Shown: positions 48,655 to 62,300 of the stretch, in pieces
Numbering within the stretch: the first letter of the stretch is position 1
Layout of the letters: every line of letters begins with the position of its first letter
Origin: Dendrocalamus latiflorus
Lineage: Eukaryota > Streptophyta > Magnoliopsida > Poales > Poaceae
Length of the DNA stretch: 64,000 nt
Assembly (NCBI GenBank): GCA_017311315.1
Contig: CM029660.1
Coordinates: 32,714,410 to 32,778,409 of the forward strand
Reading direction: 5' to 3'
The notes under the pieces: model-generated
Told to the model about the DNA's origin: nothing
The model's input: the letters and a program-made list of their open reading frames with translations, nothing else
The model's database searches: none
Program-made: the position numbers and the translations under genes

Positions 48655-49559
48655 CCGTTTGATGATTTTTTTTAAATAATCAATTTATTATTCGGAATTA
48701 CAAAAATATATCTGTGATTTAAATTTTTGTACTTTTGACTGCATGTTGCTCAACAGTTGGACAACTTGGATTAGTCTTCCAACCACTAGGTGACATAAGG
48801 TCAAAGTCGCCCAACGATTCGGCAACTTTACCACATCGCCCGACTATAGAGTAACTTTGGCACATGTTGGCCAAGGTTAGGCGATAATCCTTTAGCCGCT
48901 CAACTGTTGGGCGATTGTTAAAAAACATATAATTATTTATTAATATGATGAAAATAATTATAGGAGAGGGTAAATGACAATTATTGTAGGTAGGTAACAT
49001 TTAGCAAGTTTTGTTTGTAAGTATTTTTTTAAAAAAAAAGGGCAGACAATGTTGGTTGATCTGTTTATGATTTTTGTAGATTGTGAATAGTACGAAATTT
49101 GTTAGATTCACAATAATGTTTTGCGATCGTCGTATGCTGTTGTAGTGCGATAAATTTTATGAAAAATTTTGTGAGGATGATTAAGGTAGCAACGATTTGT
49201 AAGTATAAAGGTAAGTGCTATTGTGATGCAATAGATAATTTGTTTTTTAATATGCTAGACAGTACCATTGATGAAAGATACGTAGACATTTCGTGCGTAC
49301 TTGCAGAAATCGTTTTTTCATGTTGTTAGATGCGTTGCTACGCGAAGAATTGAATGCGAAAAGACGATGAAATTTGATGTTGCGAATTAAAATAGACTTT
49401 ATAATAAAGTTAGGAATAACACGGCGCACAGAGTTTGATTATGTGCATAAGAAACAATATCATGTACGATGCAACAAACCGAAGTACTCTAGATACATAT
49501 GCACCTTTTTGAATGGAAATAAATTAGACATTTGAGGGACTAATTCGGAATAGTCCGAT

Positions 49560-50206
49560 CTACTGCGTGGACCGGAGCCATTTTTCCTTCCTTGCGAGCT
49601 TGGCGTTAAACTCCTCGGCGGTCTTTTTGGCCTTGGTCGCCATTTTCCTCTTTTTCTCACACTCTCTCTCGTGAATCTCGTGCTCCCTATGCATGCACGC
49701 CTCGATATGAGTTTTCGTCTTCCGACGTATACGCTCGGTTTGCTTGTCGTTGCAGCACTCCTCCTAGATCTCACAGGCCCTATTAACATCCCATTCCTCG
49801 TAGTCGAGGGTCCACTGGTCATGTGGGTGGATCTCTAGGTTGATCCACTTGCAGTAGTCACAGTGGTTTCGGGGACTACAAGTAGACGGAAGAGGTTGTT
49901 AGTACATACTTTCAAAGGAAAATAGTAGGGAAAGACATTGTAATTGGTCATTACCAGCTGCCGATAGCTGCTTGTGTTCTAATGGCGGTCGGGATAGTCA
50001 CAGGAGTAGTTCGCACAACCCCAGTAATGCATGCTCAGGTTGAGTCGCTGTTTAGACTTGAAGAATTTACATGGGTCCCTGTACCAACAGAGGGGCGGCG
50101 TCTCCCCCTCAGCCAGGTATTGTGGTAAAGGCTCGGTTAGAACATTCATGATGGGGTTGCTGCTATGGGGAGCATCTCCTCCTATTGCTTCATCATCTTG
50201 TCCCAC
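49560..50206 (-). pseudogene. Transposon-associated zinc-finger/coiled-coil ORF relic
   Basis: The minus-strand frame reads PPLCWYRDPCKFFKSKQRLN, then MHYWGCANYSCDYPDRH. After an apparent intron it continues PRNHCDYCKWINLEIHPHD and a Lys/Glu-rich coiled coil ending EFNAKLARKEKWLRST, stopping at 49560. The Cys spacing suggests a degenerate GRF-like zinc finger. Similar short proteins are common in rice transposons, as I recall. An in-frame TAG at 49764-49766 interrupts it. No function can be assigned. Confidence 0.5.
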
Positions 50207-50482
50207 TGCTTCTTCTACCTCTTGTCCATCCTGACGTGCTGAAGCAAGCTCTCGTGTAGTGTTGGGTTTGGTTGTGTAGTGTTATCTCATAGATCTCTTC
50301 CACATCGTTTTATAAACCAAAGGGTTGATATGGTGTGATTAATTTCATATGAGTAGCCTGCGAGGTAGAGTGTTGCCTTGTCTTTCTGAAAAGTAGCTGG
50401 CGAGGTAGAGTGTTATCATGTCTTATATTGCAGGGAGCTATCATGTCCTGCTTTGCAGAGTCCTGTTTTTTCAACCATAATT

Positions 50483-50850
50483 TATTTATGTGCCCTGCGC
50501 AAAGCTGTGTCCTTTGGTCTTGTCACTGCGTAAGGCTATCTCCTTTGGTCTTGTCAGTGCTGAAAGCTGTCCCATTTGGTCTTGTCACCGTGCAAGGCTG
50601 TCTTCTTTGGTCTTGTCAGTGCTGAAAGCTGTCCCATTTGGTCTTGTCATTGCATAAGGCTATCTTGTTTGATCTTGTCAGTGCTGAAAGTTGTCCCATT
50701 TGGTCTTGTCACTGCAAAAACCTGACCTGTCTTGTATAGTCACTGTGCAAAGATGTCCTGTTTGATTTACTCACTGCACATAGCTTACTCGTTTGGTCTA
50801 CTCACTTCGGAAAGCATGCCCGTTTGGTGTAGTCAGTACGAAAAGCTGCA
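50483..50850. repeat. 31-bp tandem array inside the Mutator-like element
   Basis: TTGGTCTTGTCA recurs at 50514, 50545, 50576, 50607 and 50638, then with changes at 50669 and 50700. The spacing is exactly 31 bp, with more decayed units to about 50850. Two unit types alternate (CACTGC...AAGGCTATC and CAGTGCTGAAAGCTGTCCCA), giving a 62-bp higher-order period. Confidence 0.9.
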
Positions 50851-52498
50851 AGCTAACACATGACCTGCCTTATAAGCCTCCCCCGCGGGCTATGAAATGC
50901 ACGCCCCACGCTCCAAAAGTAGGAGGACACGACACTATCAATGTTAGAAAGAACTACCTTCTCAGTCGTACAATAACATACCATGGTAGACGTTGAGGGG
51001 CCAGTCCAACCGGGGTCACCAAATCAAGACCTTACCCTGAAAAGGTGGGAGGACTTCAGTCCTAACTACCTCTTGATGCCAAGCAAGCATGCTCAACCTG
51101 TATGGCCAAAATGCAGACACAGGGAGGACGCGATCGTGTAGGTCTTGGATGCCCCGTTCAAAGGCAGACGATGTTTTTTCTGATGCCCACACTCTGGAGG
51201 TACAATTAGCTAATAGTTTTTTTTCTCTGTTAGTGCTAATAGAGCTTCAATGTTAACCATCCTTTCCAGCAGATGGCGAAATACAACTTTGTTTACTAGA
51301 TCGATACTCCCCATGAACACCATATTATGACATACAATGATGCATTGCGGGAATGAATCTAAGAATTGGAGGCAAGGATTGATGATCTCAATGAGCAGAA
51401 CGATAACATCCGCTAACAGATGTAGCGTGAGAGGGGCAACAAAGAGGTCATTAATATAGGAAGTTCATACGATCCCACATGGTACTGCGCAAACCCTAGT
51501 TGTATATGTGCGTACCACTACAATGATGGCCAACCACGCCCGAGACGCCTACTCAACGATGACATCCACCAACAGATGCAGCGCGAGAGGGGCAACGAGG
51601 AGGTCATTAACATAGGAATTTCGCCGGCAGGCTTGCACAAAGCCTGTCTATACAAGTGTGCGCATCAGTCTCCTCAACTCACACCGAATGTCTGTGGTAG
51701 ACCGACTCCAAAGCCCATGTAGGACGATACTGCACATCTCGGGATCCAGGGGCGGAGGCACATGGGCCGGAGGGGGTTCCCAGGAACCCGGTTCCAAAAC
51801 AAAATTTAGTTATTACTAGTAAATATTCACCCTTTGTGCACCCCCCTTGACCTAATATGGTGTACCCCTAGCTCACAAAACACCCTCACTCGCCCTGTCC
51901 AGCCCATTCGTTTTGAAGTGGTGCACCCCCCTCTATTTTGCTCTAGCTCCGCCACTGTCGGGATCCAAGGAGAAGCTGCGTGTGAGACAGTCTAAGACAT
52001 CTTCAATTCGAGCATTCTCCGTGTCCAGGAGTACCATACGGACTTGCAAAAAACTGCTCAGGTCAGCACCGTATGGACCTTCACGAATGGTACCGACACT
52101 GTAATGCCCTTTCAATGTTGTGGGTTTAGACATGACTGATTTCTCACTGCAAATATTACCATTTGTCAACATGCATTCACTAAATATGTGTTAAACAAAT
52201 ACGTACCTACACATTGCCTACATTCGGATTAGAACAAGAACACTATTACCTTCACACGAAAACCTTTTCTTCTTATCATCGAGCTTCCTTCGTTTTCTTC
52301 TCTAATCTCACGAGCTCGTCTCCTTCTCCCCGTCTCGTCCTCTCTCTCCCGAACTTCTTTGCTTCTCCTCATCTTTTTTTTTCGCTTCTCTCAAAGTCCT
52401 CTCGTTCTTCTTGCGAGAGAAATGAGGAGAGCCTGTGAGGGTATCAGGTCAAAGAGAAAAGGACGGTTAGTTGTCCAACGGTTATACGACTTGAATTT

Positions 52499-52519
52499 GT
52501 CGCCCAACGGTTGGGCGAC
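52499..52519. repeat. 21-bp palindrome near the Mutator-like right end
   Basis: Arms GTCGCCCAAC and GTTGGGCGAC are perfect complements around one central base. Partial copies (GCCCAACGATTCGGC, CTCAACTGTTGGGCG, TCCAACTGTTGAGCG) recur near both ends of the element. Confidence 0.85.
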
Positions 52520-52681
52520 CAGTGGAGTAATCGTCCAACTGTTGAGCGGTAATATCAAGTTGCCGAACCATTGGGCGACTTGACTATATGTCGCTCTAAA
52601 AGTATAAAAATTTAAATTGTATGTATATTTTTGTAATTCTGAATAATAAATAGATTATTTTTTAAAAATTCGCAGTTTGAT

Positions 52682-54518
<1,837 letters not shown>

Positions 54519-54751
54519 GGCTAGGTTCTTTTAGCTTTTGTTTATCATTTTCTGTTATAGTAATTAACTTTTAAACAGTGCGTTTTTTCAAAGTGAGGTT
54601 TATAGGTAGATTGTAATAGACATTGTACCGAGTTCAATTATACTGACCAAAATCGTATGTGATTGTTTACCTCTGCATATTATCTCTTATGAATAGCCAA
54701 AATTCAAAAACCAAAAGCGAAAAATCAAAGCCAGTTCAAAAAACCCACCCT
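54519..54751 (-). repeat. MITE-like family, copy C
   Basis: Runs from GGCTAGGTTCTTTTAGC to AAAAACCCACCC, an imperfect inverted repeat. Its reverse complement matches copies A, B and E through the core (CATACGATTTTGG, ACTCGGTACAATGTC). Confidence 0.75.
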
Positions 54752-55793
54752 ATACCTAGCTAAAATTAATCATGTGATACAGTATATCTGACAAGAACAT
54801 AACACGTGCGAACTATATACAAGTCAGGGACACGAACTCTGATATAAAATAACTAAATCAGTGTTATCGGAGCTAGGTGCCGCTCGATTGGACAGAAAAA
54901 CGAATACAAGAAAAAAGAACCGGTAAAAAAAATAAAAAACCAAAAAACTAGAAAAAATAAACATAATAAAAATAAACAAAGAAATAGAAACCCAATCCGA
55001 AATAAACGAAACCTTACTACTTAACTCTGTCGTACAACTGTACTTTCGCCTACCACTTAACTAGCAGATGATTAGGCCCCTTTTACCACGCTTGTCGTGT
55101 TGGCCATTTACTCGACACGTGCCAAGTCCTCCCCCCACACGTGACAGCTCCCCTTGTCGCTTCGTTGACCGCTTGAGCCGCCTACTTACTTTCTCATGGT
55201 CATGCCGCTTCCTTGCAGGCTTGTTCTACTTGTAGCTTTCGGCTTGCCTGATGGTTAGTAGCTTCTTCTTCTTCCTCCTCCTCCCAGGTCGCCATCGCAG
55301 CGGACAAGCCTCCCCAACCGTGCCGGCAGCTTACCAACGGGCCGCCACATCACGCCGCAATACCCACCACTACGTGTGATTTAGCGATATATAATAGTCG
55401 ATGTGCATGTACCTTATAGGCTTATGCTAGCATAGTGCAGCTTCTCCTTGCTGCAAAGCAGAGCTTTTTTTGTCTCCTCTAATGGCACGCGTGTTAGGGC
55501 GCAATCCCACCCAAATTCGACTCGGCCTCCACACAGGTCAATGATCCTGTCCATACTGATCCGGTTTTAGCTATGGCTCGAAAAGCCTGCTTGCTTTCTC
55601 GTAGTCCAGTTTGATGATAAATCTTGTCACGCGTTATGAAGGCCAAAATCCCCAACTATGTCGCAGTTTTCGGTTTCAGTAATTTAAAGCCTGGATTGAT
55701 TACCTCCTCTCTCCTCTCTCTAAGTATGACATGTTCGCTCGTATGATTGTCTGCGCTAACACTTTTATCATTTTACTATTATATATGGCTTAT
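54752..55793. other. Intergenic, no gene seen
   Basis: A-rich and then C/T-rich unique sequence between two MITE copies. No domain-bearing frame. Confidence 0.5.
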
Positions 55794-56000
55794 GGCTAGG
55801 TTCTTTTTAGTAACTAGCTTTTAAATAGTGCATCTTTTTAAGGCGATATCTATAAGTAGATTATAGTAAACACTGTACCGAGTTCAGTTATATCGACTAA
55901 AATCGCATGTGACTATTTTTCTCTACGTACTGTCTTTCACAAACAATTAGAATTCAAAAACTATAAGTCAAAAGCCAAAACAAGACCAAAAAAACCCACC
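55794..56000 (-). repeat. MITE-like family, copy D
   Basis: Starts GGCTAGGTTCTTTTT and ends AAAAAAACCCACC. It is in the same orientation as copy C, about 1.0 kb away. Confidence 0.75.
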
Positions 56001-56819
56001 TCATACATGACAAGATAAAAGAAAGGGATTGTATTCGGGAAACATATGCTTTCTGGACACAATCCTACAGGGGGAGTGCGGTTATGTGGGTAAATATTGT
56101 GTGCTCAAGGTGCGGGGGGCGAAGCCTACTGTAGTACAAACTATGAGTCCGAGTCGAATATGTAACTGGGGTATAAATATATACCACCTACTTCTTGTAC
56201 CCTAATCCTGAAAAAGAAACTCATATGTACGGAGCCACTGTGATTCGGCTTCTGGAGACGTAGGCATTGTCAAACCTTGTTAATGAATCTTTGTGTCTCT
56301 TGTGTGCTTTTATGCTTGTTGTGATCTATCTCTCGTGCTACGGCTACCGCTGGTTCCAACGTATACCTTGCATACTTTCAAGTGGCTATTTGAAACCAGA
56401 CGATAACATTACTACGACACACTGACATGCGACCGATAACATTTATAGTTTCGTAGAAATTACCAATTTCTTGAGAAAACCATACTCGGGACAATTTGAC
56501 GCATTATTTCACGGATAAACACAACAAATATAGGTTTGATCTACACGAGGTCAACTGTGAATTCTCAAGGTGAGATCAATCACCAAACGCATGTACACGC
56601 ACACCCCCTTATCCAAAGTCAAACATTTGGCGCCAAAGCCAGCCGCAGCCTTTCAACAACAGTTAGGCAGCCACCCTCGACCTCCCGCCTTTTTCTTCCT
56701 TCCTCGTATCATCTCCAGCTCCTCCTCCCTCTGCTCCCCATAAAACCATGGCATTGTAGCAGACGTAGCTATCAAATGATCGCCGCGCCCACCTCATCGC
56801 CACCGCCTTTTCGGCCCCA
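56001..56819 (+). promoter_or_regulatory. Upstream region and leader of the LRR receptor kinase
   Basis: 5' flank of the gene starting at 56820. An upstream ATG at 56776, in a different frame, opens an ORF that overlaps the start codon and ends at 56907. If transcription starts before it, it could lower translation of the kinase. Confidence 0.4.
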
Positions 56820-59800
56820 ATGGCCAGGTTGCTCATCCCAATCATCATCTTTCATGTCGGCCTCGTGCCGATTGCTGTCGCCGCCGCCACCGCACAACCA
56901 CCAGTGACCGACGACCGGTCCGCGCTCCTCGCTTTCCTCTCCAACGTCTCGGTCGACCCCGGCGGCGCCCTCGCCGACTGGGGCCGCTCGCCGGAGTTTT
57001 GCAACTGGACCGGCGTCACATGTGGCCGTGGCCCCGCTGACAGGCGGCGTGTCACGCAGCTTGTGCTTAGCGGCCGGGGGATCCGCGGCGTGCTCTCGCC
57101 GGCGTTGGGGCGTCTGTCTTTTATCGCGGTTCTTGATATGTCGAGCAATGCTTTCACCGGGGAGATTCCGGCGGAGCTCGGCGCGATGTCGAGGCTGACG
57201 CAGCTGAGCTTGTCGAACAATTTCCACGAGGGCGCGATCCCCACCAGCATCGGGCTCCTCCAGAGGCTCTACTTCCTCGACCTCAGCGGCAACCGCCTCT
57301 CCGGCAGCATCCCGGAGACGCTCTTCTGCAACTGCTCCGCCTTGCAGTACATGGACCTCGCCAACAACTCCCTCGCCGGCGACATCCCCTACGCCGACGA
57401 GTGCCGCCTCCCCAGCCTACGGTACCTCCTTCTGTGGTCGAACGATCTGTCCGGCCCGATCCCGCCGGCGCTGTCCAACTCCTCCATGCTCGAGTGGGTC
57501 GACTTCGAGTCGAACTACCTCGCCGGCGAACTGCCGTCGCAGGTGTTCGACAGGTTGCCACGGCTCCAGTATCTGTACCTCTCATACAACAACTTCTCCA
57601 GTCACGACGGCAATGCCAACCTCGACCCCTTCTTCCACTCCCTAAGGAACTGCACCAACCTGCAGGAGCTCGAGCTCGCTGGGAACGACCTCGGCGGGAG
57701 GCTGCCGCCGTTCATCGGAGAGCTCGCTCAAGGGTTCCGGCAGATCCACCTCGAGGACAACGCCATCTCGGGCTCCATCCCGCCCAACATCTCCGGCCTC
57801 GTCAACCTCACCTACCTCAACCTCTCCAACAACCTGCTCAATGGCTCCATCCCGCCGGACATATCGCGCATGCTGCGGCTCGAGCGGCTGTACCTGTCCA
57901 ACAACCTCCTCTCCGGCGAGATACCCCGGTCCATCGGCGAGATCGCGCATCTCGGCCTCGTCGACCTGTCCGGCAACCGGCTCACCGGAGCCATCCCGGA
58001 CACGTTCTCCAACCTCACGCAGCTCAGGAGGCTAATGCTGCAACACAACCAGCTCGCCGGCGCCATTCCCCCGAGCCTCGGAGACTGCCTAAACTTGGAA
58101 ATCTTGGACATCTCCTACAATGGCTTACAGGGAGAGATCCCTGCGCACGTTGCCGCCTTGAGCAGCCTCAAGCTGTACCTGAACCTCTCAAATAACCACC
58201 TGGAGGGGCCTCTCCCTCTGGAGCTCAGCAAGATGGACATGATCCTGGCGCTCGACCTGTCGTCGAACGGGCTCGCCGGCGCTATCCCGTCGCAGCTCGG
58301 CAGCTGCGTCGCGCTCGAGTACCTCAACCTCTCCGGCAACGAGCTGCGGGGCGCGCTCCCGGAGTCGGTCGCTGCGCTGCCGTTCCTGGAGGTGATCGAC
58401 GTGTCGCGCAACGAGCTCTCGGGAGATCTGCCTGAGTCCCTCAAGGTGTCGACGTCGCTCCGGGACGCCAACTTCTCGTACAACAACTTCTCCGGCGTGG
58501 TGCCCCACGCTGGCGTCCTTGCGAACCTCTCGGCGTCGGCGTTCCAAGGGAACCCCGACCTTTGCGGGTATATCCCCGGCATTGCCATGTGCGGCGCAAA
58601 ACGTGCGCGTCACCAGCGCACGCTGGTCCCCGCCGTTGTTGGCATCGTTGCCGCGGTGTGCATCATGCTATGCGCGGTTGGGTGCCGGTCCATGGCGACA
58701 GCGAGAGCGGAGCAGTCGGGGCGGCAGTCGATGCGACTCGTCGACGTCGAGGACCAGGCGGAGAGGGAGCACCCGAGGATATCGTACCGGGAGCTGTCCG
58801 AGGCCACTGGCGGGTTCGTGCAGTCGAGCCTGATCGGCGCCGGCTACTTCGGGCGCGTCTACGAGGGGACTCTCCGCGACGGCGCTCGGGTCGCCGTGAA
58901 GGTGCTCGACCCGAAGGGCGGCGGCGAGGTCTCCGGCAGCTTCAAGCGGGAGTGCGAGGTGCTCAGGCGGACGCGGCACAAGAACCTCGTCAGGGTGATC
59001 ACCACCTGCAGCACGGACAGCTTCAACGCGCTCGTGCTGCCGCTAATGCCCAACGGCAGCCTCGAGGGCCACCTCTACCCGCACGGCGCCGGAGGCAATG
59101 CCGGTGAACTAGGAGGCGGCGGCGGCCTGGACTTCGGCCAGATCATGAGCATCGTGAGCGACGTCGCCGAGGGGATGGCATACTTGCACCACTACGCGCC
59201 GGTCAGGGTCGTGCACTGCGACCTCAAGCCGAGCAACGTCCTCCTCGACGAGGGGATGCGCGCCGTGATATCGGACTTCGGCATTGCGCGGCTTGTCACC
59301 GGCGGCATCGGAGAAGCCAGCAGCACGAGCGACGAGTCTGCTCCGTGCAACTCCATCACCGGACTGTTGCAAGGTTCAGTTGGTTACATTGCACCTGGTA
59401 AGTACACAAGTTTATACATGCAATGCATTCGTATGAGTAGCACATGTACATGCATGCGGCATGCTTAGTTCCTAGCCTCCTAGGCAGCTAGGCTCTGCAC
59501 AAAATTAGCCATAGGTGGTTTTTTTTAGGCTATGATTTATAGTTTAAAATTTTGAATTCTGACTGTTCGCGAAAGATGGTACTAGAGAAAAATAGCCACA
59601 TACAATTTTGGTTAACACAACTGAACCGAACCCAATATACTTTTATTATAATTTTTCTGTTGATCCCGTCTTAAAAAATATCTATTTAAAACTATTTACT
59701 ATAACACGTATAAGCCAAAACCAAGCTCTTTCGAAGGAGCCATAGACTTATGTCACCTCTCAACTTTTGCATGATTTAGCATTATTTTGTGCCAATCTTA

Positions 59801-60260
59801 ATAATTATCCTATACTAATCCTATGATTATTTGCCAATTTCTTGGTTTAGAGTATGGGATAGGAGGCCATCCCTCTGCACAGGGCGATGTGTACAGCTTC
59901 GGCGTGATGCTGCTGGAGCTGCTCACCGGGAAGAGGCCGACGGACGTGATCTTCCACGAGGGGCTCACGCTGCACGACTGGGTCAGGCGGCACTACCCGC
60001 ACGATGTGGTCGCCGTCGTCGCGGATGCGCTGTGGCGGGAGGCCTCGCTCGTCGGCGCGGCGGCGGTGGCCGACGTAGCGGTCGTCGAGTTGATCGAGCT
60101 CGGGCTCGTTTGCACGCAGCACTCGCCGGCGCTGCGGCCCACCATGGTGGACGTCTGCCACGAGATCACATTGCTCAAGGAGGACCTCGCCAAGCACGGC
60201 GCCGCCAACGCCGACGGTGGCCGGTCGTTCTCGACCAAGGACTCTCTGTTCTCCAATTAA
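56820..60260 (+). CDS. LRR receptor-like serine/threonine kinase (non-RD)
   Basis: This is a plasma-membrane receptor kinase, probably for an extracellular peptide, microbial or cell-wall signal; the ligand is unknown. Two exons (56820-59397 and 59851-60260) join at a phase-1 junction inside the APE motif, giving 995 residues. A signal peptide covers about residues 1-26. Next come an LRR N-cap (RSALLAFLSN...FCNWTGVTCG), about 20 LRRs of the L-LS-N-L-G-IP type to about residue 570, and a transmembrane helix at about 601-622. The kinase has glycine loop GAGYFGRV, Lys in VAVKVL, catalytic loop HCDLKPSNV, DFG in SDFGIARL and GYIAPEYG. Cys replaces Arg before the catalytic Asp (HCD, not HRD), the non-RD class often tied to innate immunity. 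From memory it matches rice annotations similar to Arabidopsis At2g24130. The intron holds a MITE. Confidence 0.94.
59514..59741 (+). repeat. MITE-like family, copy E, in the kinase intron
   Basis: Its core (TTTTGAATTCTGACTGTTCG, CATACAATTTTGG, CCCGTCTTAAAAAAT) aligns with copies A and B. It lies wholly within the 453-bp intron and makes up half of it, without disturbing the splice sites. Confidence 0.75.
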
Positions 60261-62300
60261 TTAATTAACACCGAGTTAATAAATCATCAACTACTGAACA
60301 ATGCATCTTGTCCTCTTGCTTTCTTTGAGAGGAAAAGCATTAGTGCATGCATGCTCCACGTCAAGAATGACGCTGCTGTTTCAGTGTTTCTCGTCATATC
60401 GTGGCGCATTTGATTTCATCTCTTGCTGTTAGTATTAGTTTAGTTTATTGGATGGTTGGGGATTTGCCTACTAACTAGTGCTAATTCTTTGAGTTGTTAA
60501 TTCTTCAATGGAAATGGCACTCGATTAATGTGTTGCAAACATGTCGGACTCCATTAGACGGCCATAGGAAGAGAAAAGGCTCTTGAGTTAGGCCATTATT
60601 CAGGTGTTCACGATCAAAGATAAACAAATGAAGCTGGCTACAAAGTTATCGGCACTGTTCGTTGCACTTGATGTTCTTGCTAGCCGATCCTTCACCACCA
60701 GCAATGTAGTTTAATGTTGTTCTAGATTTGACAAGAACTTCCACACTCTTACCAGATTATTTAGGCTTTTCAATCAGCACGCTTGCTTGCTTTGGTCAGA
60801 TTCAGGATAGCAGAAAGCGATCCACACGTTGGTTATGCTCAAGAAAGATTGTAACCCCAAACATTTTACTATATATTGTTGTGGGGTTTTGACCTGAATA
60901 TATATAAACCCTAGTTGCGAATTATTTGCAACTATTCTGCATGCATGAATGAGCTTGTGGACTTGTATGTTCTATTCATACTTTCGAAAAGCAAAAGGTT
61001 TCAGGATATTAGTATAAGATGTATTATTAGTGTATCAGAAGGTGTCAAAGTACGATCTTGTGTGCATATGTTCAGACTTAGTTTATGACATCAATAACTC
61101 AGTTCTAAGAACAAACTGAGCTCTGATTAATGACAGGATAGTACCTTGGACAACACATTGGATTGACGTATGGTGTTAAAGAACGTTAAAGAACCATGCG
61201 TTAGAATTGTTGCAGGCAGAGCAGCAATAAGTAAAGATTGATGTGATGGTAACTACTAGCTAGAACTAAGTGACTTCTTCATGCTGCAATTGCGTACCAA
61301 ACTGCCAATATCACGCATTTGATTTGTCTCTTGTTCTTTTTCGTACAAAAGAGATGACACACGTACTACTTTTCGAAAGAGGAAACGCAGACAAAAGCAA
61401 AAAGTAACACAGCATGCATTTCCGAGTGCGATCCATCTAATGAACTGATCATCTTATCTTGGTTCCTTTCTTGCATGACTTGACTTGTTAATTTAGCTGT
61501 AGTTATATGAGACAATCCTCTTCAAAATATCCCTTATGTCCAACTCAACTCAATCCTATTCATGTTTGGTACACAAGAATTTTACATGAATTTTCACAAG
61601 AAAATAGGAAACAATATAGTAGTGTCCGTAAGATCACAAATGAAATTTCCACGTTGCAAACTGCGCCGTTGTCTATATATGAGAACTAAGCATGAACCCA
61701 AAAATGTGGCTAACTTTAAATCAGTACCAGCAAGCACCTAAGCAATTAAGCTACACAAGCACAATTAGATGAGGTCTGACCTACCTCTATATAATTTGTA
61801 TTTCTGGATTGCAACAATCTGGAGTGAACAATTAAAATCGTTGTCATTGTGGAGAAGAATATGTGCCACCTAAACTTTGCTTCCTACTGAAAAACAATGC
61901 TAATTAAAGATTTACCCCTAGATCCCTCAAGATATAAGGAAGTGCCCTGAAGATATAAGGAAGTGCTAAAAATTTGTTGAATATTTTTTTTTGGGAAAAT
62001 CAATTGAATTTTTAACCTTTGAATCCGCTTGAAGATTCATGCACTACCACGTTCCTCTCCAACTCCGGCTGTGTGCTCCGGCGAGCTTCTTCTCCAAATC
62101 CGGTGAGGTTTAGCGTTGGGGTTCACCGGGACCCCCGTCCATAGTTTGCAGGGAGACGGCAAAAGCCGATGAGCAATTAGAAGCGGCGGACAAAGTTGGT
62201 GAATCCGGCAATGCTAGCCGCCAGAGATGAGGAAGAAGGGCGGCAATGGTGGTGATGGGAGATTGACATGCAGCAAAGAAGGAGAGGAGGTAGGGATGAT
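60261..62300. other. Receptor-kinase 3' flank, no further gene
   Basis: 3' UTR and intergenic DNA. A small tandem duplication of AGATATAAGGAAGTGC lies near 61930-61967. GC-richer DNA at 62040-62290 has no domain-bearing frame. Confidence 0.45.

Larger units (their letters stand above)
48664..52672. mobile_element. Mutator-like non-autonomous element, 4 kb
   Basis: The outer ends are inverted repeats over about 80 bp: left GATTTTTTTTAAATAATCAA (from 48664) and right CGAATTTTTAAAAAATAATC (minus strand from 52672). The shared run TTTATTATTC(G/A)GAATTAC then AAAAATATA continues into matching AATTTAAATTTTT. The flanks CCGTTTGAT (48655-48663) and CAGTTTGAT (52673-52681) match at 8 of 9 bases, as a Mutator-type 9-bp duplication. 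Inside each end, motifs of the type CGCCCAAC and GTTGGGCGA recur on both strands. There is no transposase, only a decayed zinc-finger/coiled-coil ORF and a 31-bp tandem array. Confidence 0.7.

Noticed and set aside
48664..52672. CACTA-type element
   Set aside because: CACTATCAAAC occurs only just outside the right end and has no partner on the left. The 9-bp flank similarity fits a Mutator-like element better.
57401..58195. 264-residue frame overlapping the receptor kinase
   Set aside because: It is a +1-frame shadow of the LRR region, Pro/Arg/His-rich from GC-biased codons, with no domain of its own.
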